This document shows, in pieces, positions 1 through 6,148 of a stretch of 13,192 nucleotides of DNA. The first letter of the stretch is position 1. Each line of letters starts with the position of its first letter. Made by a program: the position numbers and the translations under genes. The notes under the pieces are model-generated. The model ran no database searches. It was not told where the DNA came from and worked only from the letters and a program-made list of their open reading frames with translations. The stretch lies in NCBI GenBank assembly GCA_002304735.1, contig DBIU01000022.1, positions 2,373-15,564 on the forward strand. The letters are read 5' to 3'. This DNA comes from Ruminococcaceae bacterium UBA794. Its GTDB lineage: Bacteria > Bacillota > Clostridia > Oscillospirales > Ruminococcaceae.

Positions 1-635
1 GTCACCGCGGCTGCCGTCTGGCTGTAACTTACCCCGAAATCGCGAAGATGCAGACTGCTGCCGTTATCAAGGCTGCAATCAACGTAAAGAAGGCTCACCC
101 CGACTGGAACATCGTTCCCGAGATTATGATTCCGCTCGTTGGCGAGGTTAAGGAGCTTAAGTACGTTAAGGATATCGTTGTTAAGACCGCCGATGAGATT
201 ATCGCGGCTTCCGGTTCCGACCTCAAGTACTCTGTTGGTACTATGATTGAAATTCCGCGTGCTGCTCTCACCGCTGACGCTATCGCGACCGAGGCTGAGT
301 TCTTCTGCTTCGGTACAAACGACCTCACTCAGATGACTTACGGCTTCTCGCGCGACGACGCAGGCAAGTTCCTCGGCGCTTACTATGACGCTAAGATTTT
401 CGAGAACGACCCGTTTGCGAAGCTCGACCAGGTTGGCGTAGGCAAGCTGATGAAGATGGCTATTGAGCTTGGAAAGGGCGTTCGTCCCGAGATGCACTGC
501 GGTATCTGCGGTGAGCACGGCGGCGACCCGACTTCCGTTGAGTTCTGCCACCAGATTGGTCTGGACTATGTATCCTGCTCGCCGTTCCGCGTTCCGATTG
601 CAAGACTCGCTGCTGCACAGGCTGCGCTCAGATAA
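1..635 (+). CDS. ppdK: Pyruvate, phosphate dikinase, C-terminal part (5' end outside window)
   Basis: Interconverts pyruvate, ATP and Pi with PEP, AMP and PPi in the cytoplasm; in anaerobes it often serves glycolysis or gluconeogenesis. The open frame enters from the left edge (first whole codon at 3) and ends with TAA at 633-635, giving 210 residues of the PEP/pyruvate-binding TIM barrel. Visible family motifs are HRGCRL at the very start, PEIMIPLVGE, GTMIEIPRAAL, FFCFGTNDLTQMTYGFSRDD and CGICGEHGGDP. The cysteine of GICGEHGG (codon 507-509) corresponds to the catalytic acid/base Cys of the family. The C-terminus (SPFRVPIARLAAAQAAL) is complete and normal. The ATP-grasp and phosphohistidine domains lie outside the window. 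It is followed by a strong terminator, so it ends its transcription unit. Confidence 0.97.
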   Translation, partial: HRGCRLAVTYPEIAKMQTAAVIKAAINVKKAHPDWNIVPEIMIPLVGEVKELKYVKDIVVKTADEIIAASGSDLKYSVGTMIEIPRAALTADAIATEAEFFCFGTNDLTQMTYGFSRDDAGKFLGAYYDAKIFENDPFAKLDQVGVGKLMKMAIELGKGVRPEMHCGICGEHGGDPTSVEFCHQIGLDYVSCSPFRVPIARLAAAQAALR

Positions 636-675
636 GTCTTTTTCGGTTAGCGAAACTGCATATTAACAAAAATTT

Positions 676-708
676 CCTCCCCGTTCTTCGGAGTGGGGAG
701 GATTTTTG
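676..708 (+). terminator. Rho-independent terminator of ppdK
   Basis: An 11-bp stem (676-686 with 691-701, including two G-U wobbles) is closed by a UUCG tetraloop with a C-G closing pair and followed by A-TTTTT-G. An A-rich run lies on the 5' side. It starts about 40 nt after the ppdK stop codon. Confidence 0.93.
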
Positions 709-792
709 TATTGCATTGATTGCCAAACGGTTGTTGTTAATATTATAGCAATATAACTAAAAAACGATGACAAAATTTGTGAATTTTACAAC

Positions 793-821
793 TTGTATTT
801 ATCATATAAATCTGATATAAT
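793..821 (+). promoter_or_regulatory. SigA-type promoter with extended -10 for the 885 gene
   Basis: -35 TTGTAT (793-798), 17-bp spacer, -10 TATAAT (816-821) preceded by TG one base upstream (extended -10). Just upstream, 772-787 holds AAAATT-TGTG-AATTTT, a short AT-rich inverted repeat that could be an operator but may be chance in AT-rich DNA. The predicted leader before the ATG at 885 is about 55 nt. Confidence 0.75.
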
Positions 822-884
822 ATTAGTAAGCGAAAGGCAATTATCAATCATACGCTTAATATTTAACAAAGGAGAATTATTATT

Positions 885-1364
885 ATGAAAAAAGTTATGC
901 AGTTGAGCGAAAACGTCTGCGAACAGCTTGACGTCATCAGAAAGGGCTATTTCGGCGAGTCCGCTTCACCAAGCGAATACAGGGACAGCTTCATAGCTAA
1001 CGAAGCAATAGAACGCTTCTCGGAGGACCCCGCGGTGCTCTTCTCCGAGGAAATGGCCGGAAATGATTGCGAGCCTAGGGTCGCGAAATCGCTGACGCTG
1101 CGAGCGGAAGTATTTGAAAAGCTGAGCAATCTCGCTACTATCACAAATCTTTCTTACGCCGAAGTAACTCGCAGGATTATCCTGTTCACGATTGAGAAAA
1201 TAAAGAAGAACGCACGCGAAAACACAGAATATGAACGTGCGATTTCCACGCTTAAGCAAAAACTTCTCGTAGCAGTCAGATATCTTGAGCAGTCAACAAC
1301 AGCTCTCAACAGTATTCTTGAGGAAATCGAGGCGCTCGAGGAAAACGAAGGGACTGATAAGTAA
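885..1364 (+). CDS. Hypothetical 159-aa protein with two RHH-like modules and a C-terminal coiled coil
   Basis: I do not recognise a named family. Residues 4-45 (strand-like VMQLSENV, a helix with EQLDVIRK, then SPSEYRDSFIANEAIERF) and residues 67-107 (KSLTLRAEVFEKLSNLA, then NLSYAEVTRRIILFTIEK) each follow the strand-helix-helix pattern of ribbon-helix-helix DNA-binding proteins. This suggests a tandem RHH made within one chain. Residues 115-153 form a long amphipathic helix with hydrophobic residues at 3-4 spacing (L123, L127, V131, L134, L141, L145, I148), typical of a coiled coil for oligomerisation or partner binding. No signal peptide or membrane segment is seen. The start at 885 follows AAAGGAGA (868-875) at good spacing and lies downstream of a convincing promoter. 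The stop overlaps the next ATG by one base, implying translational coupling. A DNA-binding or structural role is inference. Confidence 0.85.
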   Translation: MKKVMQLSENVCEQLDVIRKGYFGESASPSEYRDSFIANEAIERFSEDPAVLFSEEMAGNDCEPRVAKSLTLRAEVFEKLSNLATITNLSYAEVTRRIILFTIEKIKKNARENTEYERAISTLKQKLLVAVRYLEQSTTALNSILEEIEALEENEGTDK

Positions 1365-1618
1365 TGAAAAATAATCTTAACAGCAGAAAAATCGAGTATA
1401 TCGAGCAGCTCAGAAGTTTGCCGATATTTGGCGAAATTAACATCTCCATAAAGCCTAATGACATAGAGAACGCAACGCAGTATCTTCAGCAGTTATATCC
1501 GGATTGCCGCGTGCAAAGAAGCTTCGCGGAAAGAATATTCATCAAAAACGAGATATACGAATTGCCGCGTGCAGACAAGCTTTGCAGAGAAAATACTTCT
1601 CCTGAACAAGATTTATAA
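1364..1618 (+). CDS. Hypothetical 84-aa protein, partner of the tandem-RHH-like gene
   Basis: I do not recognise this small, charged, soluble protein. It has no signal peptide, membrane segment or cysteine cluster. Residues 1-24 look helical (KIEYIEQLRSL) and residues 34-70 alternate short strand-like and helical stretches. The ATG overlaps the TAA of the upstream gene (TAATG), so translation is probably coupled. Its own ribosome site (AAGGGA about 12 nt upstream) is modest. A terminator follows within 10 nt, so the two genes form a closed bicistron. Codon use is AT-richer than in neighbouring housekeeping genes (many AGA, ATA, AAA), which could mean acquired DNA or low expression. The small coupled pair resembles the layout of toxin-antitoxin or regulator-partner modules, but no toxin motif is visible. 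Confidence 0.75.
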   Translation: MKNNLNSRKIEYIEQLRSLPIFGEINISIKPNDIENATQYLQQLYPDCRVQRSFAERIFIKNEIYELPRADKLCRENTSPEQDL

Positions 1619-1627
1619 CTAATCCTC

Positions 1628-1657
1628 CCTCCCCGCTCGTCACGGGGAGGTTTTCTC
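1628..1657 (+). terminator. Intrinsic terminator of the 885-1618 bicistron, overlapping the convergent CDS
   Basis: A perfect 8-bp stem CCTCCCCG/CGGGGAGG (1628-1635 and 1643-1650) with a 7-nt loop is followed by TTTTCT. The loop contains the stop codon (1640-1642) of the convergent minus-strand gene, and the downstream arm encodes its last residues. In the minus direction the hairpin lacks a U-tract, so it should act mainly on the plus strand. Confidence 0.88.
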
Positions 1658-3958
1658 CTCAATCAGCGTAACCGTGCCTTTCGCGCCGTCAACGGCAACC
1701 AAATCGCCCGTTTTCAGCACTGTCGTCGCGTTTCCGCAGCCCACAACCGCGGGTATTCCAAATTCTCTGGCAACAATTGCCGCGTGAGAAAGCGGAGCGC
1801 CGATATCCGTTATAATCGCCGCCGCTCGCGGGAAAATCACCGTCCAGCCTATGTTTGTCGCGGGCGCGCAGAGGATTTCTCCGGGCTGAAGCTCCTCGGC
1901 GTTATCCGCGCTGAAAATCACGCGAACGCGCCCCGTCACAACTCCCGCAGCTCCCGCAAAGCCCTTGATGTCCGCCGAAAGCGCACAGCCCATCTCCCTC
2001 TCGGAGTAAAAATCGCGCCGCCTTTGCTCGTCGGAAAGCCACTTCTTCGGCTCAAATCTGCCGCAAATAAGGTTCGGAAAAGGCGGATACGCGAGATTTT
2101 CTTCGTATGATTTTCGCCTCGCGGGAATATTCGCCAAGGCTTTTTTATCGCCTTTCAGCAGCTCCAAAACCTCGTTAAAATACAGCATAAACACGTCCGC
2201 GCCGACAGCGTTAAGCTCGCCCGCTTTCAGCAAAAATTCCCTCATCATACAAAACAGCTTAACGCCCTTGCTTCTGACGTCCTCTCGCGCAATGTTCGCC
2301 TCTTTGAACCGCTCAAGCTTCTTGTCGAGCCATTTTGCCTTTCGCGGATACCGCGCCTTGAATTTCGCCGCGGCTTCGTTAAAGCGGCTTTCCTGCTCCT
2401 CGCGCATTTTGTGCGCGTTCATTCCCGATTTAACGTGTTCATCTATAATGTTTTCGGGGAAATTCGGGTTTTCATAAGGATACGGCGCGGCAAGCTCCAT
2501 TTCGTTGACGTGCCTGTGACCGCAGGATTTTATGTATTCATCGCGCGTTATTTTGCCCGCGATAACGTCCTCGAGCAGAAGCAGCGGCTTCATACTGTCA
2601 AGCGTTCCCGCGCCGCCCGAACAAAGCTCGTTTGCAAGCTCATCGCCGCAGATATCCGCAATCTTTTTCTTCGTCCCGAACAGCGGGAAAACGTTCACGC
2701 CCTTCATTATCGCCCCCAAAGCGCCCGAAATAAACCGTCCTCCCTTTGTTTCCCAAAACGCAAAAAGCGCTTGATTATCGGAAATTCCGCGTATTTCGCA
2801 AATCAGCTCGTCGGCGATTTCGCTCATTTTTTCTCTCGTTTCACGCTTTTCGCGGCGGCTTATTTTGTCCTTTTTCCCCGAGAACACAAGCGCTCTCATC
2901 TTCCTTCGCATATTCTTTTTATCAAACGGGAAAATCGGCACCTCTAAGCCCTGCGGAAGCTCGCCCGCAATCTCGCTAAGCTTCTTAATCGCGGTTTTCT
3001 CGGAAAATCCGAGCGATACCATAAGCGAGCAAATCACGCTTAAATTCGCGTAAGGCTGACCGCAGATGTTGTCGATAAAGGGTATTCCCGTCATATCGCA
3101 GATTGACTCAAGCACGCTGAACGTAACGGGAGAAACGGGCTGCATAAATATTTCGCCGACGTTTGTCCGCGAAAGAAGATAATCTCCCGCAAGGCTGCTG
3201 TTTACCTCGAATTTTTCCGCGTTAATCCGCTTAAGCGACGTTATCGGGCGCGCCTGAAGAACGTAAACCTTCCCGTCCGAAACCGCCCACTCGATATCCA
3301 TAGGCTTTCCGCAGCCGTTTCTTATACGAGAGCAATACTTGAAAAGCCGCTTTGCATAGGGCTTGAACTCGCTTTTGCCGTTATAGGCGAACTTCATCGC
3401 GTTAAACGAAAATTCCTCGGCGTTTTCCGCTCCCGAAACAAGCGCCTCGCCCTCGCCCTTTACATAATTTCCCGTCATAATAGCGGCGCTTCCGCTTATC
3501 GGATCAGACGTGAACACAACTCCCGCAAATTCAGGCTTAACGAAGCGCTGAATTACCACGGCAATTCCGCCGTTCTCCGCTCCCGCGCTTTCCGCGTAGC
3601 GCCGAACGCGCAGGCTGTCAGCGGAAGCCGCAACCTTTTTCACCGCCGACAAAATATCCTTTCGCGCAACGTCCGTTATCGTTTCATACGCGCCCGCGAA
3701 CGAAGCGTTTTCTCCGTCCTCGTTCAGCGCGGACGAGCGAACCGCGTAAGTATGCTTGTCGGAAAGCCTTGATATCAGCGCTTCAAGCTCGCAAAGCGCC
3801 TCCGGCTTAATTTCGCCGCAGAAAGCGTTCGCCGTCAGCACAAATCCCTCCGGTACGGGCAAGCCCATTTCGGTTAATTTCGCAAGCGAAGCGCCTTTGC
3901 CGCCGCAAACAGCCGCAATTTCACCCTTAATTTCATTGAACGAATAAATAAATCTCAT
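1640..3958 (-). CDS. PEP-synthase/rifampin-phosphotransferase-like enzyme
   Basis: A 772-aa protein. Residues 1-240 are a PPDK/PEP-synthase-type ATP-binding domain: GGKG (19-22), VRSSALNED (73-81), SFAG (86-89), QRFVKPEFAGVVFTSDP (137-153), and MDIEW with LQARPIT (220-240), which carry the usual nucleotide and metal ligands. Residues about 300-670 are a helical region without recognised motifs. The C-terminal swivelling domain has DIGAPLSHAAIVAREFG with the phosphate-carrying His at residue 725. The third, PEP/pyruvate TIM-barrel domain of true PEP synthase is absent. The order ATP-grasp, linker, His-domain matches rifampin phosphotransferases and related orphan enzymes, so an ATP-dependent dikinase acting on a small molecule is likely; the substrate is unknown. 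The chosen ATG at 3958 lies 4 nt after the tetR stop and 8 nt after GGGGGA. An in-frame ATG 39 nt upstream (3997) lies inside tetR without a ribosome site. Confidence 0.88.
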   Translation of the reverse strand: MRFIYSFNEIKGEIAAVCGGKGASLAKLTEMGLPVPEGFVLTANAFCGEIKPEALCELEALISRLSDKHTYAVRSSALNEDGENASFAGAYETITDVARKDILSAVKKVAASADSLRVRRYAESAGAENGGIAVVIQRFVKPEFAGVVFTSDPISGSAAIMTGNYVKGEGEALVSGAENAEEFSFNAMKFAYNGKSEFKPYAKRLFKYCSRIRNGCGKPMDIEWAVSDGKVYVLQARPITSLKRINAEKFEVNSSLAGDYLLSRTNVGEIFMQPVSPVTFSVLESICDMTGIPFIDNICGQPYANLSVICSLMVSLGFSEKTAIKKLSEIAGELPQGLEVPIFPFDKKNMRRKMRALVFSGKKDKISRREKRETREKMSEIADELICEIRGISDNQALFAFWETKGGRFISGALGAIMKGVNVFPLFGTKKKIADICGDELANELCSGGAGTLDSMKPLLLLEDVIAGKITRDEYIKSCGHRHVNEMELAAPYPYENPNFPENIIDEHVKSGMNAHKMREEQESRFNEAAAKFKARYPRKAKWLDKKLERFKEANIAREDVRSKGVKLFCMMREFLLKAGELNAVGADVFMLYFNEVLELLKGDKKALANIPARRKSYEENLAYPPFPNLICGRFEPKKWLSDEQRRRDFYSEREMGCALSADIKGFAGAAGVVTGRVRVIFSADNAEELQPGEILCAPATNIGWTVIFPRAAAIITDIGAPLSHAAIVAREFGIPAVVGCGNATTVLKTGDLVAVDGAKGTVTLIEEKTSP

Positions 3959-3962
3959 ATCG

Positions 3963-4544
3963 TCAATCCCCCAAAAGCGCATCAATCCGCATATCAATCA
4001 GCCTGTGAAGCTGCTTTTCATCGCGCAAATCCATTCCCGAAAGCTCCCGAAAATCATCGAGCCTGTAAATTATAAGCTGAAGCATACTTGACAGCTCGTA
4101 AGCGATTATTTTGCACTCCTCATCGGTTTTTCGCCCCGCAAAATGCGCCTTTACGAACGGCAGGCTCGACTGCTCCTCCGACAAATCGCGGTGTAAAAGC
4201 ACATAGCTCATCACTGCCCGCGTGAATTTGTACTCCTTAATTAAAAACTCAGCCACGATATAGTGCATTTTCCGCAGCTTTTCTTTCGGCGAAATTTCGG
4301 AGCGCAGGATTTGTTCAATCTTGAGCGATTTTATATATTTTTGCCGATTTCGCGAAAAAACCTCGTAAAGCAGCGCTTCCCGCGACTTAAAGCAATAGTT
4401 TATCATTCCAAGCGGCACTCCAGCTTTTTTCGCTATCGCCCTCGACGTCAGCTTCGCGCCGTCCTCGCACTCGTCTGCAAGCTCCGAAGCCGCTGTCATC
4501 AGTTTTTGTTTCGTGATGTCTAACTTCTTGCCATTTTTTTTCAT
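3963..4544 (-). CDS. TetR/AcrR-family transcriptional regulator
   Basis: A 193-aa cytoplasmic repressor-type protein. The N-terminal helix-turn-helix spans about residues 32-52 (LTSRAIAKKAGVPLGMINYCF) and is followed by KSREALLYEVF, the usual TetR pattern. The remaining ~135 residues are helical and divergent, as expected for the ligand and dimer domain. The start at 4544 is preceded by GGAG at 6-nt spacing. Upstream lie a perfect-consensus promoter and a 24-bp palindrome at the transcription start, so autorepression is very likely. Its stop is 4 nt before the start of the PEP-synthase-like gene, and the ribosome site of that gene lies in the tetR 3' end, so both are co-transcribed and probably induced by a compound bound by this regulator. 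The ligand cannot be read from the sequence. Confidence 0.93.
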   Translation of the reverse strand: MKKNGKKLDITKQKLMTAASELADECEDGAKLTSRAIAKKAGVPLGMINYCFKSREALLYEVFSRNRQKYIKSLKIEQILRSEISPKEKLRKMHYIVAEFLIKEYKFTRAVMSYVLLHRDLSEEQSSLPFVKAHFAGRKTDEECKIIAYELSSMLQLIIYRLDDFRELSGMDLRDEKQLHRLIDMRIDALLGD

Positions 4545-4560
4545 ACGATTCTCCGTTTTT

Positions 4561-4584
4561 AATATTTGAACACGTTCAATTATT
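4561..4584. promoter_or_regulatory. Candidate TetR operator (palindrome)
   Basis: TTGAAC-AC-GTTCAA (4566-4579) is a perfect inverted repeat. It extends to AATA/TATT on the outside with one mismatched pair, giving a near-perfect 24-bp palindrome. It starts at about +1 of the tetR promoter and ends 16 nt before the start codon, an ideal place for autorepression. Confidence 0.82.
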
Positions 4585-4591
4585 TTTAATA

Positions 4592-4620
4592 ATTATAACA
4601 CTAAAAATCCCTATTGTCAA
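4592..4620 (-). promoter_or_regulatory. Consensus SigA promoter of the tetR operon
   Basis: On the minus strand: TTGACA (4615-4620), 17-bp spacer, TATAAT (4592-4597). Both hexamers and the spacing match consensus exactly. Such a strong promoter with an operator at +1 fits tight repression and strong induction. Confidence 0.92.
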
Positions 4621-4675
4621 GGGATTTCGAAAAAAAATCTTAATAAAGCGTCAGGGAAAACAAAAGCAGACGCAG

Positions 4676-4702
4676 AAAACCCCGCTCCTAAAGGAACGGG
4701 GT
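4676..4702 (-). terminator. Intrinsic terminator of the 54-aa small gene
   Basis: On the minus strand a 10-bp stem ACCCCGUUCC/GGAGCGGGGU (one U-G wobble) with a UUUA loop is followed by a short U-rich run ending in CTGCG. It begins 15 nt after the small gene's stop codon. Confidence 0.85.
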
Positions 4703-4716
4703 CCCTGCGCAAGATT

Positions 4717-4881
4717 TTACTGCGAAATGCCGTTTCCTTTGTCACTCGCAGAACCGGCGTCCGCTATCGTGCCTATAATCTGGGAAATCAGAAAAATCTC
4801 CTCAGAGAGTTCTGAAACCCTAGCAGACAGCTCTGATAAGAACGTCCTATTCTCAGCACTTGAGATGTCAATTTTTACCAT
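4717..4881 (-). CDS. Small 54-aa heptad-repeat protein of unknown function
   Basis: ATG at 4879-4881, TAA at 4717-4719. The product begins MVKIDISSAENRTF and ends SDKGNGISQ. Residues 15-39 carry an unbroken 3-4 heptad pattern (L15, L18, V22, L25, I29, I32, I36, I39), so a coiled coil or amphipathic helix bundle is expected. The tail (40-54) is small and polar. There are no cysteines, no signal peptide and no convincing membrane span, although 29-40 is fairly hydrophobic. The expression signals argue that the gene is real: a consensus promoter, an excellent GGAGGTG ribosome site 6 nt before the ATG, and an intrinsic terminator after the stop. It forms its own unit between the radical SAM gene and tetR. 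I know no homologous family; a regulatory or membrane-associated micro-protein is possible. Confidence 0.8.
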   Translation of the reverse strand: MVKIDISSAENRTFLSELSARVSELSEEIFLISQIIGTIADAGSASDKGNGISQ

Positions 4882-4906
4882 TTTTTCACCTCCCATCTAA
4901 TTACTT

Positions 4907-4920
4907 TGCAATTAATTGCA
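4907..4920. promoter_or_regulatory. Palindrome in the leader of the 54-aa gene, possible operator
   Basis: TGCAATTAATTGCA is a perfect 14-bp palindrome lying between the -10 box (4932-4937) and the ribosome site of the small gene, close to the expected transcription start. AATTAC (4899-4904) and GTAATT (4929-4934) form a second, off-centre inverted pair around it. An operator is inferred; chance is possible in AT-rich DNA. Confidence 0.5.
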
Positions 4921-4931
4921 TTATAGTTGTA

Positions 4932-4960
4932 ATTATATCACAAAAATCTTTTTTTGTCAA
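4932..4960 (-). promoter_or_regulatory. Consensus SigA promoter of the 54-aa gene
   Basis: On the minus strand: TTGACA (4955-4960), 17-bp A/T-rich spacer, TATAAT (4932-4937). Hexamers and spacing are exact consensus. The start codon is about 45 nt downstream of the expected start site. Confidence 0.9.
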
Positions 4961-4995
4961 GGCTTTTTCAAAAACATTTCAAAAAAATTTACGCG

Positions 4996-5030
4996 AAAAA
5001 GCAACGCGCTCTCGAAATTATCGAAAGCGC
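4996..5030 (-). terminator. Probable terminator of the radical SAM gene
   Basis: On the minus strand a 10-bp stem (5021-5030 with 5006-5015, one U-G wobble) with a 5-nt loop starts 8 nt after the stop codon. It is followed by GTTGC and then TTTTT, so the U-tract is displaced by a few bases and efficiency may be moderate. Confidence 0.7.
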
Positions 5031-5037
5031 TCTTTTA

Positions 5038-5898
5038 TTATAATAAGGAAAGCTGTTCCGGTTCGTCGATTGTTTTCATAAACGAGAAGATTTCTCCCTG
5101 ATTGCGCTTTATCCCGTATTTGTTGCAAAATTCCGTGAAATACCGCCATAATTTGTCGTTATTCGGCGAGGGCAAATCGTATCTGTCGCCATAAGTCCGC
5201 GAGTATTTTTCGCGCAGACCCGGAAAATGCCGGTCAAGCGCCGCGTAGAAATATTCTCGGTCGCCGCTTCGCAGAGTAAGCCCCATTCCGAACGAAACAA
5301 TCCCGTAAACTCCCGCTTCCGCCGCCGTTTCAAGCACCGCCGCGAGATTTTCCACGCTGTCGTTGATGAACGGGAGAAGCGGCGTCAGCCACACAACCGT
5401 CGGTATTCCGCGCTTTTTCATCTCGCACAGCGCCTCCGCGCGCCGCGCTGTATTACACACGTTCGGCTCGACAATCCCGCAAAGCGCGTCGTCCGCGGTC
5501 GTCAGCGTCATCTGTACAACCGCTTTCGCGCTCTTGTTTATCCTCTCGAGCAGGTCGATATCGCGCAGCACAAGGTCGGATTTCGTCAGAACAGCCGCCC
5601 CGAAGCCGTATCTTTCAATGACTTCAAGGCATTTTTGCGTTATTTTCAGCTCTTTTTCAAGTGGAAGATACGGGTCGCTCATCGCTCCGGTTCCGATAAC
5701 GCAGCGCTTTCGTTTCGCCCGCAGAGCCGCTTCAAGCAGCTCCGGCGCGTTTTGCTTAACCTCGATATCCTCAAACTTGTGCCGCATATTATAGCAATCG
5801 CTGCGCGAGTCGCAGTAAATGCACCCGTGCAGGCAGCCGCGATATACGTTAATCCCGTTTTTTCCGCTCAAAATCCCCTTTGCGTTCACAAAATGCAT
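5038..5898 (-). CDS. Radical SAM protein, spore photoproduct lyase-like (SplB/Rv2578c-type) family
   Basis: A 286-aa cytoplasmic iron-sulphur enzyme. The N-terminal motif YRGCLHGCIYC gives C22-x3-C26-x2-C29, the ligands of the [4Fe-4S] cluster that cleaves S-adenosylmethionine. It is followed by GTGAMSDPYLPLEKEL and LTKSDLVLRDIDLL, typical of the SPL-like radical SAM group (COG1533). Length and motifs fit the short Rv2578c/PA0069-type members, whose substrate is not established; it is not a clear spore photoproduct lyase. The ATG at 5898 was chosen because GAGGTG lies 5 nt upstream. A longer frame from a TTG at 5922 would start within a few bases of the expected transcription start and has no ribosome site. 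It is a monocistronic unit with its own promoter and terminator. Confidence 0.9.
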   Translation of the reverse strand: MHFVNAKGILSGKNGINVYRGCLHGCIYCDSRSDCYNMRHKFEDIEVKQNAPELLEAALRAKRKRCVIGTGAMSDPYLPLEKELKITQKCLEVIERYGFGAAVLTKSDLVLRDIDLLERINKSAKAVVQMTLTTADDALCGIVEPNVCNTARRAEALCEMKKRGIPTVVWLTPLLPFINDSVENLAAVLETAAEAGVYGIVSFGMGLTLRSGDREYFYAALDRHFPGLREKYSRTYGDRYDLPSPNNDKLWRYFTEFCNKYGIKRNQGEIFSFMKTIDEPEQLSLL

Positions 5899-5934
5899 CT
5901 TCTCACCTCGTTCAGCGGTCAATTCTCAATGAAC

Positions 5935-5963
5935 AGTATAACTCATTTTCCCTGTTTTGTCAA
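5935..5963 (-). promoter_or_regulatory. SigA promoter of the radical SAM gene
   Basis: On the minus strand: TTGACA (5958-5963), 17-bp spacer, TATACT (5935-5940). It is divergent from the hrcA promoter, about 100 bp apart. Confidence 0.87.
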
Positions 5964-6065
5964 GGCTTATACGAATATCTTTGACAAAAAAGCAGATTAT
6001 AGTGATATTGCACAAAAGATTAATAAAAATATTTACAAGTTTGTTGATTTTTTTTGAAAAAACAC

Positions 6066-6094
6066 TTGACAAATTGAAATAAATGTGATAAATT
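6066..6094 (+). promoter_or_regulatory. SigA promoter of the hrcA operon
   Basis: TTGACA (6066-6071), 17-bp spacer, TAAATT (6089-6094) with TG at 6086-6087 as an extended -10. A second TATAAT at 6094-6099 is 22 bp from this -35 and less likely. The predicted start site falls at the left arm of CIRCE. Confidence 0.8.
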
Positions 6095-6098
6095 ATAA

Positions 6099-6125
6099 TT
6101 AGCACTCAAGGAGAGTGAGTGCTAA
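6099..6125. promoter_or_regulatory. CIRCE operator (HrcA binding site)
   Basis: TTAGCACTC-N9-GAGTGCTAA is an exact match to the CIRCE consensus, with perfect arms and the canonical 9-nt spacer. It overlaps the predicted transcription start and lies 23 nt before the hrcA start codon, so HrcA should repress the whole operon from here. Confidence 0.98.
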
Positions 6126-6148
6126 AAGATTGAAAGGTGGGAAAACAG

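Noticed and set aside
5899..5922. TTG start extending the radical SAM protein by eight residues
   Set aside because: It would begin within a few bases of the expected transcription start and has no ribosome site; GAGGTG points to the ATG at 5898.
6137..6148. GTG start for hrcA at 6137
   Set aside because: It lies inside the AAAGGTGG ribosome site that serves the GTG at 6149.
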